From a virus, in IMG/VR virus record IMGVR_UViG_3300046536_000093, positions 1-32,022 of that record: DNA of 32,022 bases; one strand, 5' to 3'. The notes beneath the pieces were generated by a model that did no database searches, was not told the DNA's origin, and saw only the letters and a list, made by a program, of their open reading frames with translations. Below are positions 14,974 to 23,047 of this stretch, piece by piece (within the stretch, counting starts at the first letter, position 1; each line of letters begins with the position of its first letter). A program made the translations under genes and the position numbers.

Positions 14974-15851
14974 CCGTGGCAGCCTGGCAGACCGGCCATG
15001 CTTACGTGGCGGGCGACATCGTGAACCCAACCGTCGCCAACGGCCACTCGTATCGCTGCACCGTCGGCGGCACCTCGGGCGGGACGGAGCCGACGTGGGT
15101 CGGTCGCTACCAGACGATCACGGACGGCGCGACCGTGACGTGGGTCGTCTACACCGTCATCACCCCGGCGCAGGTGCGCTCGCAGCTCGCGTTGACCGGC
15201 ACGACGGGCCAGTACGACGACACCGTCATCGGCGGCTACATCCTCGATGCTATCGGATCGCTCGAGCAGTCGACGTGGCGCTTCCTCGTCAACCGTCCGG
15301 GTGCCACGTACCAGACGACCTCGTACGGGCGCCCGATCCTGAACATCCCCGGCGTCCGCTCCGCGACGAACGTCATCTGGCTCTCCACGACGCAGACGGC
15401 ATCGGGCGCGAACCTCGGCAACGGCTACACCCTGCTCCCGGACGCCATGAACACGGGCGTCTACACCGGCATCCAGTTCCGGCCGCTGCACACCGAGGGC
15501 AACTATCCGTGGTGGCTCTCGCTCGGCGATGGGCGAAATTCCTGGTTTGATACGGCTGCGGATAATCCCTTCGACCCACGCAACTATGCGGCGGGGTACA
15601 TCTTCACCAGCGTCTCGCTCGACACCGCCATCACCGGCGACTGGGGCTACGAGCCGCTGTTCGAGCCTGGCAACTTCGTCCACGCGCTCGAGATACTGTC
15701 GGAGTGGTACGTGCTGCGGCCACCCGCCATCCTCGCGGACTCGGCCATCACCCCGGCCGGCGGGATCGTGTCGTATTCGCAGATGCCGCCAGAGGTGCAG
15801 CAGTTCGTCAAGGGCTTCTCGGCAGGGACGGGAGTGGTGAGCATTGGGTAG
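14970..15851 (+). CDS. Head-tail connector with N-terminal W/EPTW module
   Basis: The 293-residue protein starts at the ATG overlapping the glycosyltransferase stop. Residues 5-60 form a small repeat-like module (WQTGHAYVAGD, Y-x-C, GGTEPTW, TDGATVTWVV) that also occurs at the start of the protein encoded at 16489-17106. From about 64, ITPAQVRSQLALTGTTGQYD and then a helix with an E-x-x-T-W-R element match head-tail connector (gp6-like) proteins, which sit under the portal and bridge to the tail. Trp-rich segments and LEILSEWYV follow. Position just after the head genes agrees. The added N-terminal module may be exposed on the virion. Confidence 0.65.
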   Translation: MTVAAWQTGHAYVAGDIVNPTVANGHSYRCTVGGTSGGTEPTWVGRYQTITDGATVTWVVYTVITPAQVRSQLALTGTTGQYDDTVIGGYILDAIGSLEQSTWRFLVNRPGATYQTTSYGRPILNIPGVRSATNVIWLSTTQTASGANLGNGYTLLPDAMNTGVYTGIQFRPLHTEGNYPWWLSLGDGRNSWFDTAADNPFDPRNYAAGYIFTSVSLDTAITGDWGYEPLFEPGNFVHALEILSEWYVLRPPAILADSAITPAGGIVSYSQMPPEVQQFVKGFSAGTGVVSIG

Positions 15852-15993
15852 GCTGCCGCGCTGCCGCTATCCCGCCTGCAAGGCCGTCGGCAAGCCCGTC
15901 CGCCTGCCGTTCAGCGATGGCTGGACGTGCGTCTGTGATCTCCATCGTGGCCCTGCATTTCTGGTCGTGATGGCCGGATTGGTGGCGCACTGA
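15844..15993 (+). CDS. Tiny zinc-finger-like protein, TTG start
   Basis: This 49-codon gene was found by reading the gap between two neck genes. It starts at TTG 15844, since the same frame has a stop at 15838, and ends with a TGA that overlaps the next ATG as TGATG, as for most genes here. It begins with a candidate metal site (CRYPAC, then CVCDLH about 24 residues later), fitting Cys4 or Cys3His zinc binding. The middle has basic residues, and the last 13 are hydrophobic. A GGGAG at 15829-15833 could serve as ribosome site. It could be a non-coding gap, but the overlap and cysteine spacing favour a gene. Function unknown. Confidence 0.5.
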   Translation: MGRLPRCRYPACKAVGKPVRLPFSDGWTCVCDLHRGPAFLVVMAGLVAH

Positions 15994-16475
15994 TGGCTGA
16001 GGTCGTGGGGCTGTCGGCGCTGCACGCCCGGTTCCACGCCCTCGAGAACGCCAACATGACGAAGGGCATGATGCTGAAGGCCGCCTCGTACACGCGCGGG
16101 CAGATGGTCAAGAACATGATCGCAGTCGGAGCGCGCAAGACCGGCACGACCGCGGGCAGCATCCAGCCGCGTAACGTCACCGAGACGAGCGCCGAGATAT
16201 GGGGCTCGAAGGTGCTCGTCTACATCGACGAAGGCACGGGCGTCGAGGGGCCGTTGCATCATCGCATCACCCCGAAGGCGGCGCGCGTGCTGGCATGGCA
16301 GGGCGGCGGCTCACGGCTCACCGGGCGTGGCAAGGGCGCGACGTGGCACTTCGCCAAGTCCACGAAGGGCATGGCACCCCGGCCGTACATCAAGCGATCC
16401 GTGCAGGAAGCCGGTCAGGCCATCGACACCGAGTTGTCGTCGGTCGTCATCGACACCTGGAACGCCGGAGCCTAG
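15993..16475 (+). CDS. Neck/tail completion protein, HK97 gp10-like
   Basis: This 160-residue protein has the sequence pattern of HK97 gp10-like tail-completion proteins. An N-terminal helix leads into MLKAASYTRGQMVKNMIAVG (50s), followed by ARKTGTTAGSIQP and then beta strands including VLVYIDEGTGVEGP, and MAPRPYIKRSVQEAGQAI near the end. These proteins join the neck to the tail tube. Length is typical (about 130-180). It lies between the connector and tail terminator genes, as expected, and overlaps the tiny upstream gene. Confidence 0.72.
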   Translation: MAEVVGLSALHARFHALENANMTKGMMLKAASYTRGQMVKNMIAVGARKTGTTAGSIQPRNVTETSAEIWGSKVLVYIDEGTGVEGPLHHRITPKAARVLAWQGGGSRLTGRGKGATWHFAKSTKGMAPRPYIKRSVQEAGQAIDTELSSVVIDTWNAGA

Positions 16476-16488
16476 ACGACGTGACGCT

Positions 16489-17106
16489 ATGACTGCACCC
16501 GCGTGGCAGGCCAACACCACGTACCTCGTCACCGCACGCGTCACGAAGGTCACGCCCGACGGGACGGCATGGTGGGCGACATCCGCGACGGGCGTCAGTG
16601 GCAATGTCGAGCCGACATGGCCGACCGTCGAGCCGTGGACCGTCGTCGACAACACCGTGACATGGGCGCTGGCATCATCCGAGCGGCAGCAGCAGGTGGC
16701 GGGGCTGCTCACCGTCCTCCAGACGTTCCAGGCGGCGAACCCGACGCTGCTGGTGCAGGTCTCCGCGTCCCGGCCGCGGTCGCTCACCAACGCCTCGATG
16801 CCGTTCGCGTACGTCGGGGATCGTGACGAACAGATGGACGTCGGGTCGCACATCCGCACCCGCACCTTCACGGGCCTTCAGGTCATCGTGTGTGACGTGA
16901 CTCCATCCAACATCGAGTCCGAGGCGCGCATGGACTTCCTCGTAGATGGCCTCGTCGACTGCTTCACCAAGTACTACCACGCGGCGTCGTCGCGCGCCCT
17001 CACCAACCCGTCAGGAGTCAATGGCTTCCAGCCCCCGGAGGAAGGCTTGTACTGCCAGCTCATCAGCATCGGAGATACCCAGTCGACGATGGGTACCGAC
17101 GCCTAG
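16489..17106 (+). CDS. Tail terminator with N-terminal W/EPTW module
   Basis: This 205-residue protein starts at an ATG 13 bases after the previous stop; a longer reading would overlap that gene. The first 60 residues (PAWQANTTYLV, SGNVEPTW, VVDNTVTWALAS) repeat the module of the connector protein encoded at 14970. From about 64 the pattern of a tail terminator appears: VAGLLTVLQTFQAANPTLLV, then PFAYVGDRDEQMDV, a beta strand TFTGLQVIVCDV and a helix with EARMDFLVDGLVDCF. Tail terminators cap the growing tail tube and contact the neck. Position just before the tail tube gene supports this. Classification is by position and pattern. Confidence 0.58.
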   Translation: MTAPAWQANTTYLVTARVTKVTPDGTAWWATSATGVSGNVEPTWPTVEPWTVVDNTVTWALASSERQQQVAGLLTVLQTFQAANPTLLVQVSASRPRSLTNASMPFAYVGDRDEQMDVGSHIRTRTFTGLQVIVCDVTPSNIESEARMDFLVDGLVDCFTKYYHAASSRALTNPSGVNGFQPPEEGLYCQLISIGDTQSTMGTDA

Positions 17107-17175
17107 ACTACGTAGCGGCCCTGCTCGAGTGCGAGTGAAAGCAGGCTCCGGACCCTCTACTCGCGAGGAGTAACA

Positions 17176-18198
17176 ATGACGACTCTGACCCCGATCGCGG
17201 GCGTCACCCGGCTCCGGGCGTTCCAACTGGGGCTAGAGACGACGCCGCTCACCTCCCACGCTGCCACGCGCCGGATGCCGTGGGCGTTCCAGCCCACCGT
17301 CAACCCCAACTGGACATTCGTCACCGCCGACACCGGCACGCTCGACGAGGCCATCGCGCCGTATCGCCTGGCCCTCGATGTCACCGGCACGACGACGGGC
17401 GAGCTCTACGCCAACGACGTCCCGACGCTCGGCTCGGCGGGCATCATGGGCGGCATCTCGGCCGTCGGCGCGGTCGCCAAGTCGTGGACGTACGCACCCG
17501 CCTCGACGTCGCAGGATGTCCTCGACACGTGGACGGGCGAGTGGTTCGACGATGCCACGGCCGACGCCTTCTCGGGTGCCGGCGGCGTCATCAACGACTT
17601 CACGCTGACCTACCCGAACACGGGCGGGATCATCACCCACACCGCCAACTGGCGGTTCGCCTCGGTCACATACCCCGCGACCCCGACCGGCGCATTGTCG
17701 GTCGATGCCGCACCGACGCCGCTGTACGCCACGGACACCACGCTGTCGGTCAACGACACGGCGGGCGCAATCGGCACGACCGTCTTCACCAACCAGGTCT
17801 ACGACATCGCGCTCACGCTGAACAACAACCTCGACATCAAGCGGTTCGCCAACGGCTACTCGACGCGCTTCCAGCTCAACGGCTACTCGCGCGGACCGCG
17901 CACGTTCGACCTGACCATCACCTTCGCGCAGGCCACCGCGGCCATCGCCGAGACGGTCAAGTGGCTGGCGGTCGCACCGTCCGAGCGGTTCTTCCAGATC
18001 GACACCGTCTCGACGGCTCTGGTCACGGGTGCCACGCCCTACGAGATGCGCTGGCGCATCCCTGGCTACTGGTTCACCCGGACCGACACGACCATCAACA
18101 CCAACGTCGGCTTCCAGCTGATGGCCCACGGCATCTACGACACCACGCTGACGTACCCGTTCCAGCTCTACACCGTCGGCTCCCGGTCGACACTGTGA
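17176..18198 (+). CDS. Major tail tube protein
   Basis: This 340-residue protein is rich in Thr, Ala, Gly and beta strands. It carries the sequence features of siphovirus tail tube proteins: a C-terminal region with FQLNGYSRGPRTFDLTITFA (about 236-255) and a strand RWRIPGYWFTRTDT, plus many short aromatic strands. The tube polymerises from this subunit around the tape measure. A strong GAGGAG ribosome site (17166-17171) precedes the ATG after a 69-base gap, consistent with high expression. It is followed by the small gene and chaperones seen in standard tail modules. Confidence 0.78.
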   Translation: MTTLTPIAGVTRLRAFQLGLETTPLTSHAATRRMPWAFQPTVNPNWTFVTADTGTLDEAIAPYRLALDVTGTTTGELYANDVPTLGSAGIMGGISAVGAVAKSWTYAPASTSQDVLDTWTGEWFDDATADAFSGAGGVINDFTLTYPNTGGIITHTANWRFASVTYPATPTGALSVDAAPTPLYATDTTLSVNDTAGAIGTTVFTNQVYDIALTLNNNLDIKRFANGYSTRFQLNGYSRGPRTFDLTITFAQATAAIAETVKWLAVAPSERFFQIDTVSTALVTGATPYEMRWRIPGYWFTRTDTTINTNVGFQLMAHGIYDTTLTYPFQLYTVGSRSTL

Positions 18199-18437
18199 GC
18201 ACGCTTGAGCCCTTCCGATACCCGAAGCTCCGCATCGAGGTGCCAGGAGGTCGGACGGTCCTCACCAAGGTCACGCTCGACGGCAGGATGTTGCCGGCGA
18301 CCCGCGTCTCGTTCGACAGCGGAGACGTATCGAAGCATGACGGCGGCGTGGTCAAGGTCCGGCTGGAGTTCTACGCGGACATCGAACTAGATGCCGACCT
18401 CCCGCTCGCTGTCACCGGGATCGAGGCGCTAGCGTGA
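18195..18437 (+). CDS. Small hypothetical protein of tail module
   Basis: This 80-residue protein starts at a GTG overlapping the tail tube stop; a long reading from upstream is a shadow of the tube gene. It reads mostly as beta strands with basic residues (LRIEVPGG, LTKVTLDGRMLP, VKVRLEFYADIELD), and has no cysteine or membrane segment. It ends in GIEALA and overlaps the next GTG. Its position between tail tube and chaperones suggests a small tail assembly or immunoglobulin-like accessory protein. No family is recognised. Confidence 0.55.
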   Translation: MSTLEPFRYPKLRIEVPGGRTVLTKVTLDGRMLPATRVSFDSGDVSKHDGGVVKVRLEFYADIELDADLPLAVTGIEALA

Positions 18438-18913
18438 CCGCGAATGTCGAGGTGGCGGTCCCGCGCGGGACCGTCTACCTCATCCCGGTCCTGTCCAACC
18501 CGATGGCGATGGGCATGCTGGCCGCGATGGAGGGCACGCCGGCAGACGTGCCGTCCATGACGGCCACGTTCGTCGCCGTCGCGTTCCAGCCGGTCCCCCG
18601 CGGTGCCATCGCGGGCTGGTCGTTCATGGAGGGCGAGCCGCTGCCCGAACCTGTCCCGGTCACCGACGAGAACATCGCACGCCTCCTGGGATGGACGCAG
18701 GGTGGCAAGGAGGTCGCTGAGAAGTGCAGCGAGCTGTACACAGCTGACCTCTTCGCCCCTTTCACGGTCGGACCCAAGAGGTCATCGCGGCGTACGCCGA
18801 CGGATCACTTGACATCTCAGACCCGCAAGTCTGGCTCGCCTCGCCCGAGGCAGTCCAAGCCATCCTCGCCCAACGGTTCGGCTGGGATGTCGTCCGTGGC
18901 CCCGGCCCGCTGA
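18434..18913 (+). CDS. Tail assembly chaperone, short form (gpG-like)
   Basis: This 159-residue protein starts at a GTG overlapping the previous gene. Residues 1-110 look like a real folded protein, beta then helical (ENIARLLGWTQGGKEVAEKC). From residue 111 the sequence turns into an Arg/Ser/Pro-rich tail (KRSSRRTPTDHL), which is typical of reading the next gene in the wrong frame. This is the unshifted product. In siphoviruses the short chaperone and a frameshifted longer version share the N-terminus and coat the tape measure during tail assembly. The stop here is unusually far past the slip site, about 50 codons. Confidence 0.72.
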   Translation: MTANVEVAVPRGTVYLIPVLSNPMAMGMLAAMEGTPADVPSMTATFVAVAFQPVPRGAIAGWSFMEGEPLPEPVPVTDENIARLLGWTQGGKEVAEKCSELYTADLFAPFTVGPKRSSRRTPTDHLTSQTRKSGSPRPRQSKPSSPNGSAGMSSVAPAR

Positions 18914-19056
18914 CGTGGGCTGAGGCCAAGTTGTCCCTCCAGGTGATGGCCGAGGAGCGCGTCGGCTGGCTGAAGCGTGAGCGCGCCTACCAGGCGAAGG
19001 CGCAGGAAGACGCCGCGTGGGCGGCGGCGGTAGGGGCAGCCAATGGCACTGGCTGA
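18434..19056 (+). CDS. Tail assembly chaperone fusion product via -1 frameshift (gpGT-like)
   Basis: Reading 18434-18763 in frame and then slipping back one base (joining 18434..18763 to 18763..19056) yields a 207-residue protein with a natural-looking C-terminus (HGRTQEVIAAYADGSLDI and later WLKRERAYQAKAQED, ending VGAANGTG). The -1 frame has no start codon before it that could express the tail alone, and it has an upstream stop at 18745-18747. The slip must therefore happen between 18748 and the start of conserved sequence. It ends 14 bases inside the tape measure gene (ATG 19043). This mirrors the gpG-gpGT pair. The shift has not been measured. Confidence 0.75.
18757..18763 (+). promoter_or_regulatory. 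Slippery heptamer for -1 ribosomal frameshift
   Basis: CCCTTTC fits the X XXY YYZ rule exactly (C CCT TTC). In the unshifted frame the codons are CCT-TTC; after slipping they are CCC-TTT, and the proline and phenylalanine tRNAs can still pair. It lies 12 bases after a -1-frame stop and before the region where the -1 frame becomes protein-like. The palindrome CGGCGTACGCCG at 18788-18799 is 25 bases downstream, with too small a loop to be a proven stimulator. Confidence 0.75.
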
Positions 19057-21226
19057 GACCTCCCAACTCCTCGTCGAACTCAAGATCGGCGGCGTCACCC
19101 AGTTCAAGGCGGGCATCTCCGAGGCTGATGCCGCTGCGGCTGGGCTGGGCAAGTCGGTCACGACCGCAGGAACGGCAGTCACCTCGACGGGCTCGGTCTT
19201 CAGCCAGTTCGGCGGCAAGATGGGCTTCGTCAAGCAGGCCGTCGTCTCGACCGGGCAGGCCATCTCGGGGATGGCGTCGCACTTCAAGAACGTCATCACC
19301 GGGCCACTGGGGCTCATCGGGCTCGGCGCTGGTCTGTTCACCGTGGCCGGTGCCATCAAGTCCGGCATCGACGAGGCGCAGTCATTCGGGCTCGAGGTCG
19401 CCAAACTCGCCGCGCTGACTGGGCAGTCGGTCGAGGCCACGTCCGCGATGGCATCGGCTCTCGACCACTTCGGGATCAGCGGCGACGCAGCCGTCCGCAC
19501 GGTCGGGATGCTCACCAAGAACATCGGCAACATCGTCAACGCCAAGGGCGGCACAGCCAAGTTCTTCACGGACTTCGGGCTTCAGCTCCGTGACTCGCAC
19601 GGCAACCTCGTCAGCGTCAACGAGGAGATCCTGCGGACCGCCGACTACTTCAACAACAAGAACATCCCGGCGACCGAGAAGGCAGCGGCGCTCGCCAAAC
19701 TCTACGGCCGATCCTGGCAGACGCTCATCCCGTTCCTGACGGCGGGACGGAAGGGCATCACCGAAGCAGAGCAGGCTGCCAAGGACCTCGGGCTGACGCT
19801 GACCGCACAGAACCTCGGCGACCTGAAGACATACCGTGAGAACTTCCTGACCCTCGGCGATGCCGTCAAGGGGCTAGAGCTTCAGGTCGGGCTCGTCCTG
19901 ATGCCGACTCTGTCCGATCTCGCCAAGCAGGTGACGGGCTTCCTCTCCCATGGCGGCCGCCAGACCATCACGGACTTCTTCAAGCAGGCGCTCCAGGCGG
20001 CAAAGGACCTCGGAGGGGTCATCACTGGCACGGTCATCCCCACGATCAAAGGACTGGCTGATGCGGCACTCGGTCTGTGGAACTCCATCCCGGCTCCGCT
20101 CCGCGACATCCTCGCCAAGGGCTTCATCGCCGACCGGACCATCCACTTCCTCTTCGGCGTGTCTCCGCTGAACCTCGCCAAGAACCTGCTTGGCGACATC
20201 ATCGGGCCAGTGCTCGGCAGGCTCGGTGGCGGGTTCCTCCAGCGGGGCGGGTCACCAGCTAATCCACTGTGGGTCCAGACGGTCGGCGGCGGACCGGGTG
20301 GCGGACCGGGTGGCGGACCGGGCGGCATCGCCGGTGCACTCGGCGGTCTCGGCCTCTTTGGTGCGCTCGGCCTCGGTGCTGTCGGAGCGGGCATCTCGAA
20401 GGCCGTCTCGGACTTCACGAACCAGCAGTTCGGTGACGCGGGCGTCAAGACGAACTTCGTCGGCCCAGGCTCGGCTGGTGACAATCCGCTGCTGGCTGCG
20501 CTGCCGTTCGGTATCGGCGGCGCGATACAGGACATCTCGGAGTTCCTCCGCATCTCTACGGCCAAGTTGTCTACTCCGCAGCCGGTCACGATCATCGGCC
20601 CGGACATCGAGAAGCTGCGCGGTGGGATCGGTGATGCGCTCGCCAAGTCCGAGGCGGCAGCGAAGGAACTCCACGACGCCATCCTCGCCGACCGGAAGGC
20701 GCGCAACGTCACGAACGCGCACCCGAACGCAAACCCGGCCGTGCGGGCGCTGCTCACGATGGAGCATCAGCTGGCATTCCTGAGCGGGCACCATACGGGC
20801 GCGCAGGACGTCGCTGTCGCGCACGACCTGACGCTCGGCTTCGAGCACGGCATCGGCTCACCGAGGGACATCGCGAAGGCCATCAAGGAACTCCAGGCCG
20901 ACCAGAAGACCGTCGGCGCGAAGGACGCCGCCATCATCGGCGGCTATATCGACCGGCTGAAGGCGGCTCTCAGTGTCTCGCAGGCGAAACAGAAGACGGC
21001 GACCGACCAACTCGCCACGGCGGCCCGCCATGACGCGGAGACGAGCGGAAGCATCAAGACCGCCATCGCCAACATGAAGCCGCCGTCGGTCTCGGTCGCC
21101 ATCTCCATCGGCGGCGCGGCGCTTGCCCAGTCGGTCATCCACCGGACCACGACCGTCCACCGCTACGGGCCTACGGGCGGCACGCGACAGACCAGTGCGC
21201 GGCAGAACGAGGCGTTCTTCCCGTGA
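19043..21226 (+). CDS. Tape measure protein
   Basis: This 727-residue protein sets tail length and is packed inside the tube. It starts with helical and small-residue segments (KAGISEADAAAAGLG, TTAGTAVTSTGSVF). A membrane-like glycine-rich helix (ITGPLGLIGLGAGLFTVAGA, about 93-112) follows, then long helices with KTYRENFLTLGDAV and ATEKAAALAKLYG. A Gly/Pro repeat near 415-428 divides the protein. The C-terminal half is Ala/Lys-rich, with an Arg/Thr-rich end. Length would suit a tail of roughly 110 nm, applying the usual residue-length rule as a rough guess. Position right after the chaperones is diagnostic. Confidence 0.85.
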   Translation: MALAETSQLLVELKIGGVTQFKAGISEADAAAAGLGKSVTTAGTAVTSTGSVFSQFGGKMGFVKQAVVSTGQAISGMASHFKNVITGPLGLIGLGAGLFTVAGAIKSGIDEAQSFGLEVAKLAALTGQSVEATSAMASALDHFGISGDAAVRTVGMLTKNIGNIVNAKGGTAKFFTDFGLQLRDSHGNLVSVNEEILRTADYFNNKNIPATEKAAALAKLYGRSWQTLIPFLTAGRKGITEAEQAAKDLGLTLTAQNLGDLKTYRENFLTLGDAVKGLELQVGLVLMPTLSDLAKQVTGFLSHGGRQTITDFFKQALQAAKDLGGVITGTVIPTIKGLADAALGLWNSIPAPLRDILAKGFIADRTIHFLFGVSPLNLAKNLLGDIIGPVLGRLGGGFLQRGGSPANPLWVQTVGGGPGGGPGGGPGGIAGALGGLGLFGALGLGAVGAGISKAVSDFTNQQFGDAGVKTNFVGPGSAGDNPLLAALPFGIGGAIQDISEFLRISTAKLSTPQPVTIIGPDIEKLRGGIGDALAKSEAAAKELHDAILADRKARNVTNAHPNANPAVRALLTMEHQLAFLSGHHTGAQDVAVAHDLTLGFEHGIGSPRDIAKAIKELQADQKTVGAKDAAIIGGYIDRLKAALSVSQAKQKTATDQLATAARHDAETSGSIKTAIANMKPPSVSVAISIGGAALAQSVIHRTTTVHRYGPTGGTRQTSARQNEAFFP
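20288..20323 (+). repeat. Three tandem 12-bp units in tape measure gene
   Basis: Three adjacent 12-base units (GGCGGACCGGGT, the last ending GGGC) encode a Gly-Gly-Pro-Gly spacer. Such a spacer may act as a flexible hinge, and slippage here would change protein length in multiples of four residues. Confidence 0.9.
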
Positions 21227-23046
21227 TCCGCATCTACGCCGCCAACGACTCGAACGTCCTGACGGACATCTCGCAGTACGTCAACCTCCAGACACCGGGT
21301 GTCATCAGCGTCACCGAGAATGCCGAGGAGCAGAGTGTCGCGACGGCGAGCGTCGAGTTCGAGGACCCGACCGGCGCGCTCGACCTTGTCGGACTGCGAG
21401 ACATCGTCATCGACGACGACCTGGCATCGTTCGCGCGCCTCTTCCGGGGACAACTCGCGGAGCGCCACATCAGGCGCGGCAACTTCCGGGCCGGGGCGCT
21501 GGCGCGGACGTGGACGGCTGGTCTCAACGATCTGAACACGCGCCTCGCATGGCCCAACCTCGAGAGCTCCGCCGCCAACCGGCCGGCCGAGACGGATGTG
21601 GCGCGGATGTCGTGGCTCATCACGACCGTCGCCATCACCGACATCTGTCAGGACACCAGCACGTACTTCGACACGACGAACCCGGTGGCGATGGACGCCG
21701 TCGACTATCGCGGCCAGCCGATGGCCAGCCTCATCAGCGATTGCCTGCTGGCGGCGGTGAACTTCCACAAGAACTGCTACCTGCTAAATGTGGCTGGTGG
21801 GTCGAGCGGCTACCAGGTCGCACTCTGGTACGGAAGCGCGGACCTGACGACCTTCTCATCATCCATCCAGATCAGCAACGTCCTCGCCGACGTGGACGGC
21901 ACGACGACCTTCGCGCCTTACGTCGACGCGGAGCTCGTGCGCTCACCGGAACGTGTGTTCTCCGAGTTGCACACCAACTACGACGGCGGATCGATCGCAC
22001 AGACGCGGAGTGCGACGTACGCGCAGTTCTTCGCCACCCGAGGGACGATCTACGACGCGGTCAACGTCAAGAGCTCGACCACGGCTGCCAGCCGTGGCCT
22101 CGCGCAGCTTGAGGTGATGGCGACCGAGGACGACGTGGTGACGTGCACCATCCTTGTGCCGTCGTCGAAGGTGAACAGCGTCCGGGTGGGGATGCGGATA
22201 CAGGCCAAGTTCAGCCACCTCGTCTTCAGCTCGAGCGGCACGTCCTACAACGCATATACGTGGTTCCGGGTGCTCAACCGGACCGTGACGTTGGTGTCGC
22301 CGCCCGACGCCACGGGCTCGTCGCTGTACAGCGTGTTCCTGACGCTATCACCGCCGACACCCACGCCACCAGCTCCGAGTTGCACGACAGAGCTCGCTGG
22401 TCTGGTCGTTACTGAGAATGGCCCGCACTTCCATACCACCGTGATCGACACACCGCCAGCCCCGATCGCCCTCCCGTCGATAATCATCGGCGGCTTCGGC
22501 GGCGGGTCGGATACGGGCGGTCAGGTCTACGGCCTGTCGAACACGGACTACACGCAACTGGATGATCTTGGTGGGGCAAACCTCTTCGTCTTGACGTGCT
22601 ACCGAGCACAATCCGCAGCTGGGACGCCTCCGCCGTTCCTGTTCGGCGAGACGTTGCCTGACCCGCCGTACGGCGGGGCACAGGGCTACACCTACCTATT
22701 CACCTCGTTCGCAACCAGCGCGACGAGTCCCGTGCAGCAGGCGGCACAGCTTGGCGGCGGCGCGACCCTGACGTTCCCCGGTTCAGTCACCGCAGGCAAC
22801 ATCATCATCGCGTTCTCGCTCGACTCGCTCAACAAGAGTTCCAGCCCGCGTGACCTCAGCATCCACGGCTGGACGCTCCTCTACATGTCGGACGGGGCTG
22901 GCTCCGGCTTCGACACGGGCGGGGTCACGTCGGTGGGCTTCGGGATGTGGGCGCGCTGCGCGCTTGGTGGCGACGGTGCGACGTATGCCGTGGGCGATGC
23001 CTCGTTCCCCCACTACACATGGGCGAGCGAGTGGGCGATCACCTGA
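21223..23046 (+). CDS. Distal tail / hub protein
   Basis: This 607-residue protein starts at a GTG overlapping the tape measure stop. The N-terminal region (RIYAANDSNVLTDISQYVNL, then TPGVISVTENAEEQSVATAS) and the arrangement of Trp-rich strands fit tail hub or distal tail proteins that start baseplate assembly. A Pro/Thr linker (PPTPTPPAP, about 385) precedes a C-terminal region, mostly beta with FHTTVIDTPPAPI and IIIAFSLDS elements, which may be a carbohydrate-binding or fibre-attachment domain. Position between tape measure and fibre agrees. The C-terminal domain is not recognised. Confidence 0.62.
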   Translation: MIRIYAANDSNVLTDISQYVNLQTPGVISVTENAEEQSVATASVEFEDPTGALDLVGLRDIVIDDDLASFARLFRGQLAERHIRRGNFRAGALARTWTAGLNDLNTRLAWPNLESSAANRPAETDVARMSWLITTVAITDICQDTSTYFDTTNPVAMDAVDYRGQPMASLISDCLLAAVNFHKNCYLLNVAGGSSGYQVALWYGSADLTTFSSSIQISNVLADVDGTTTFAPYVDAELVRSPERVFSELHTNYDGGSIAQTRSATYAQFFATRGTIYDAVNVKSSTTAASRGLAQLEVMATEDDVVTCTILVPSSKVNSVRVGMRIQAKFSHLVFSSSGTSYNAYTWFRVLNRTVTLVSPPDATGSSLYSVFLTLSPPTPTPPAPSCTTELAGLVVTENGPHFHTTVIDTPPAPIALPSIIIGGFGGGSDTGGQVYGLSNTDYTQLDDLGGANLFVLTCYRAQSAAGTPPPFLFGETLPDPPYGGAQGYTYLFTSFATSATSPVQQAAQLGGGATLTFPGSVTAGNIIIAFSLDSLNKSSSPRDLSIHGWTLLYMSDGAGSGFDTGGVTSVGFGMWARCALGGDGATYAVGDASFPHYTWASEWAIT

Positions 23047-23047
23047 G

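Noticed and set aside
13696-15030. 444-codon minus-strand frame in the sugar island
   Set aside because: Antisense to a very clear GT4 enzyme; composition dominated by Arg, His, Val and Asp.
18788-18799. Palindrome downstream of the slippery site as a stimulating hairpin
   Set aside because: With arms of five and a two-base centre it cannot form a normal loop; it is also rather far away.
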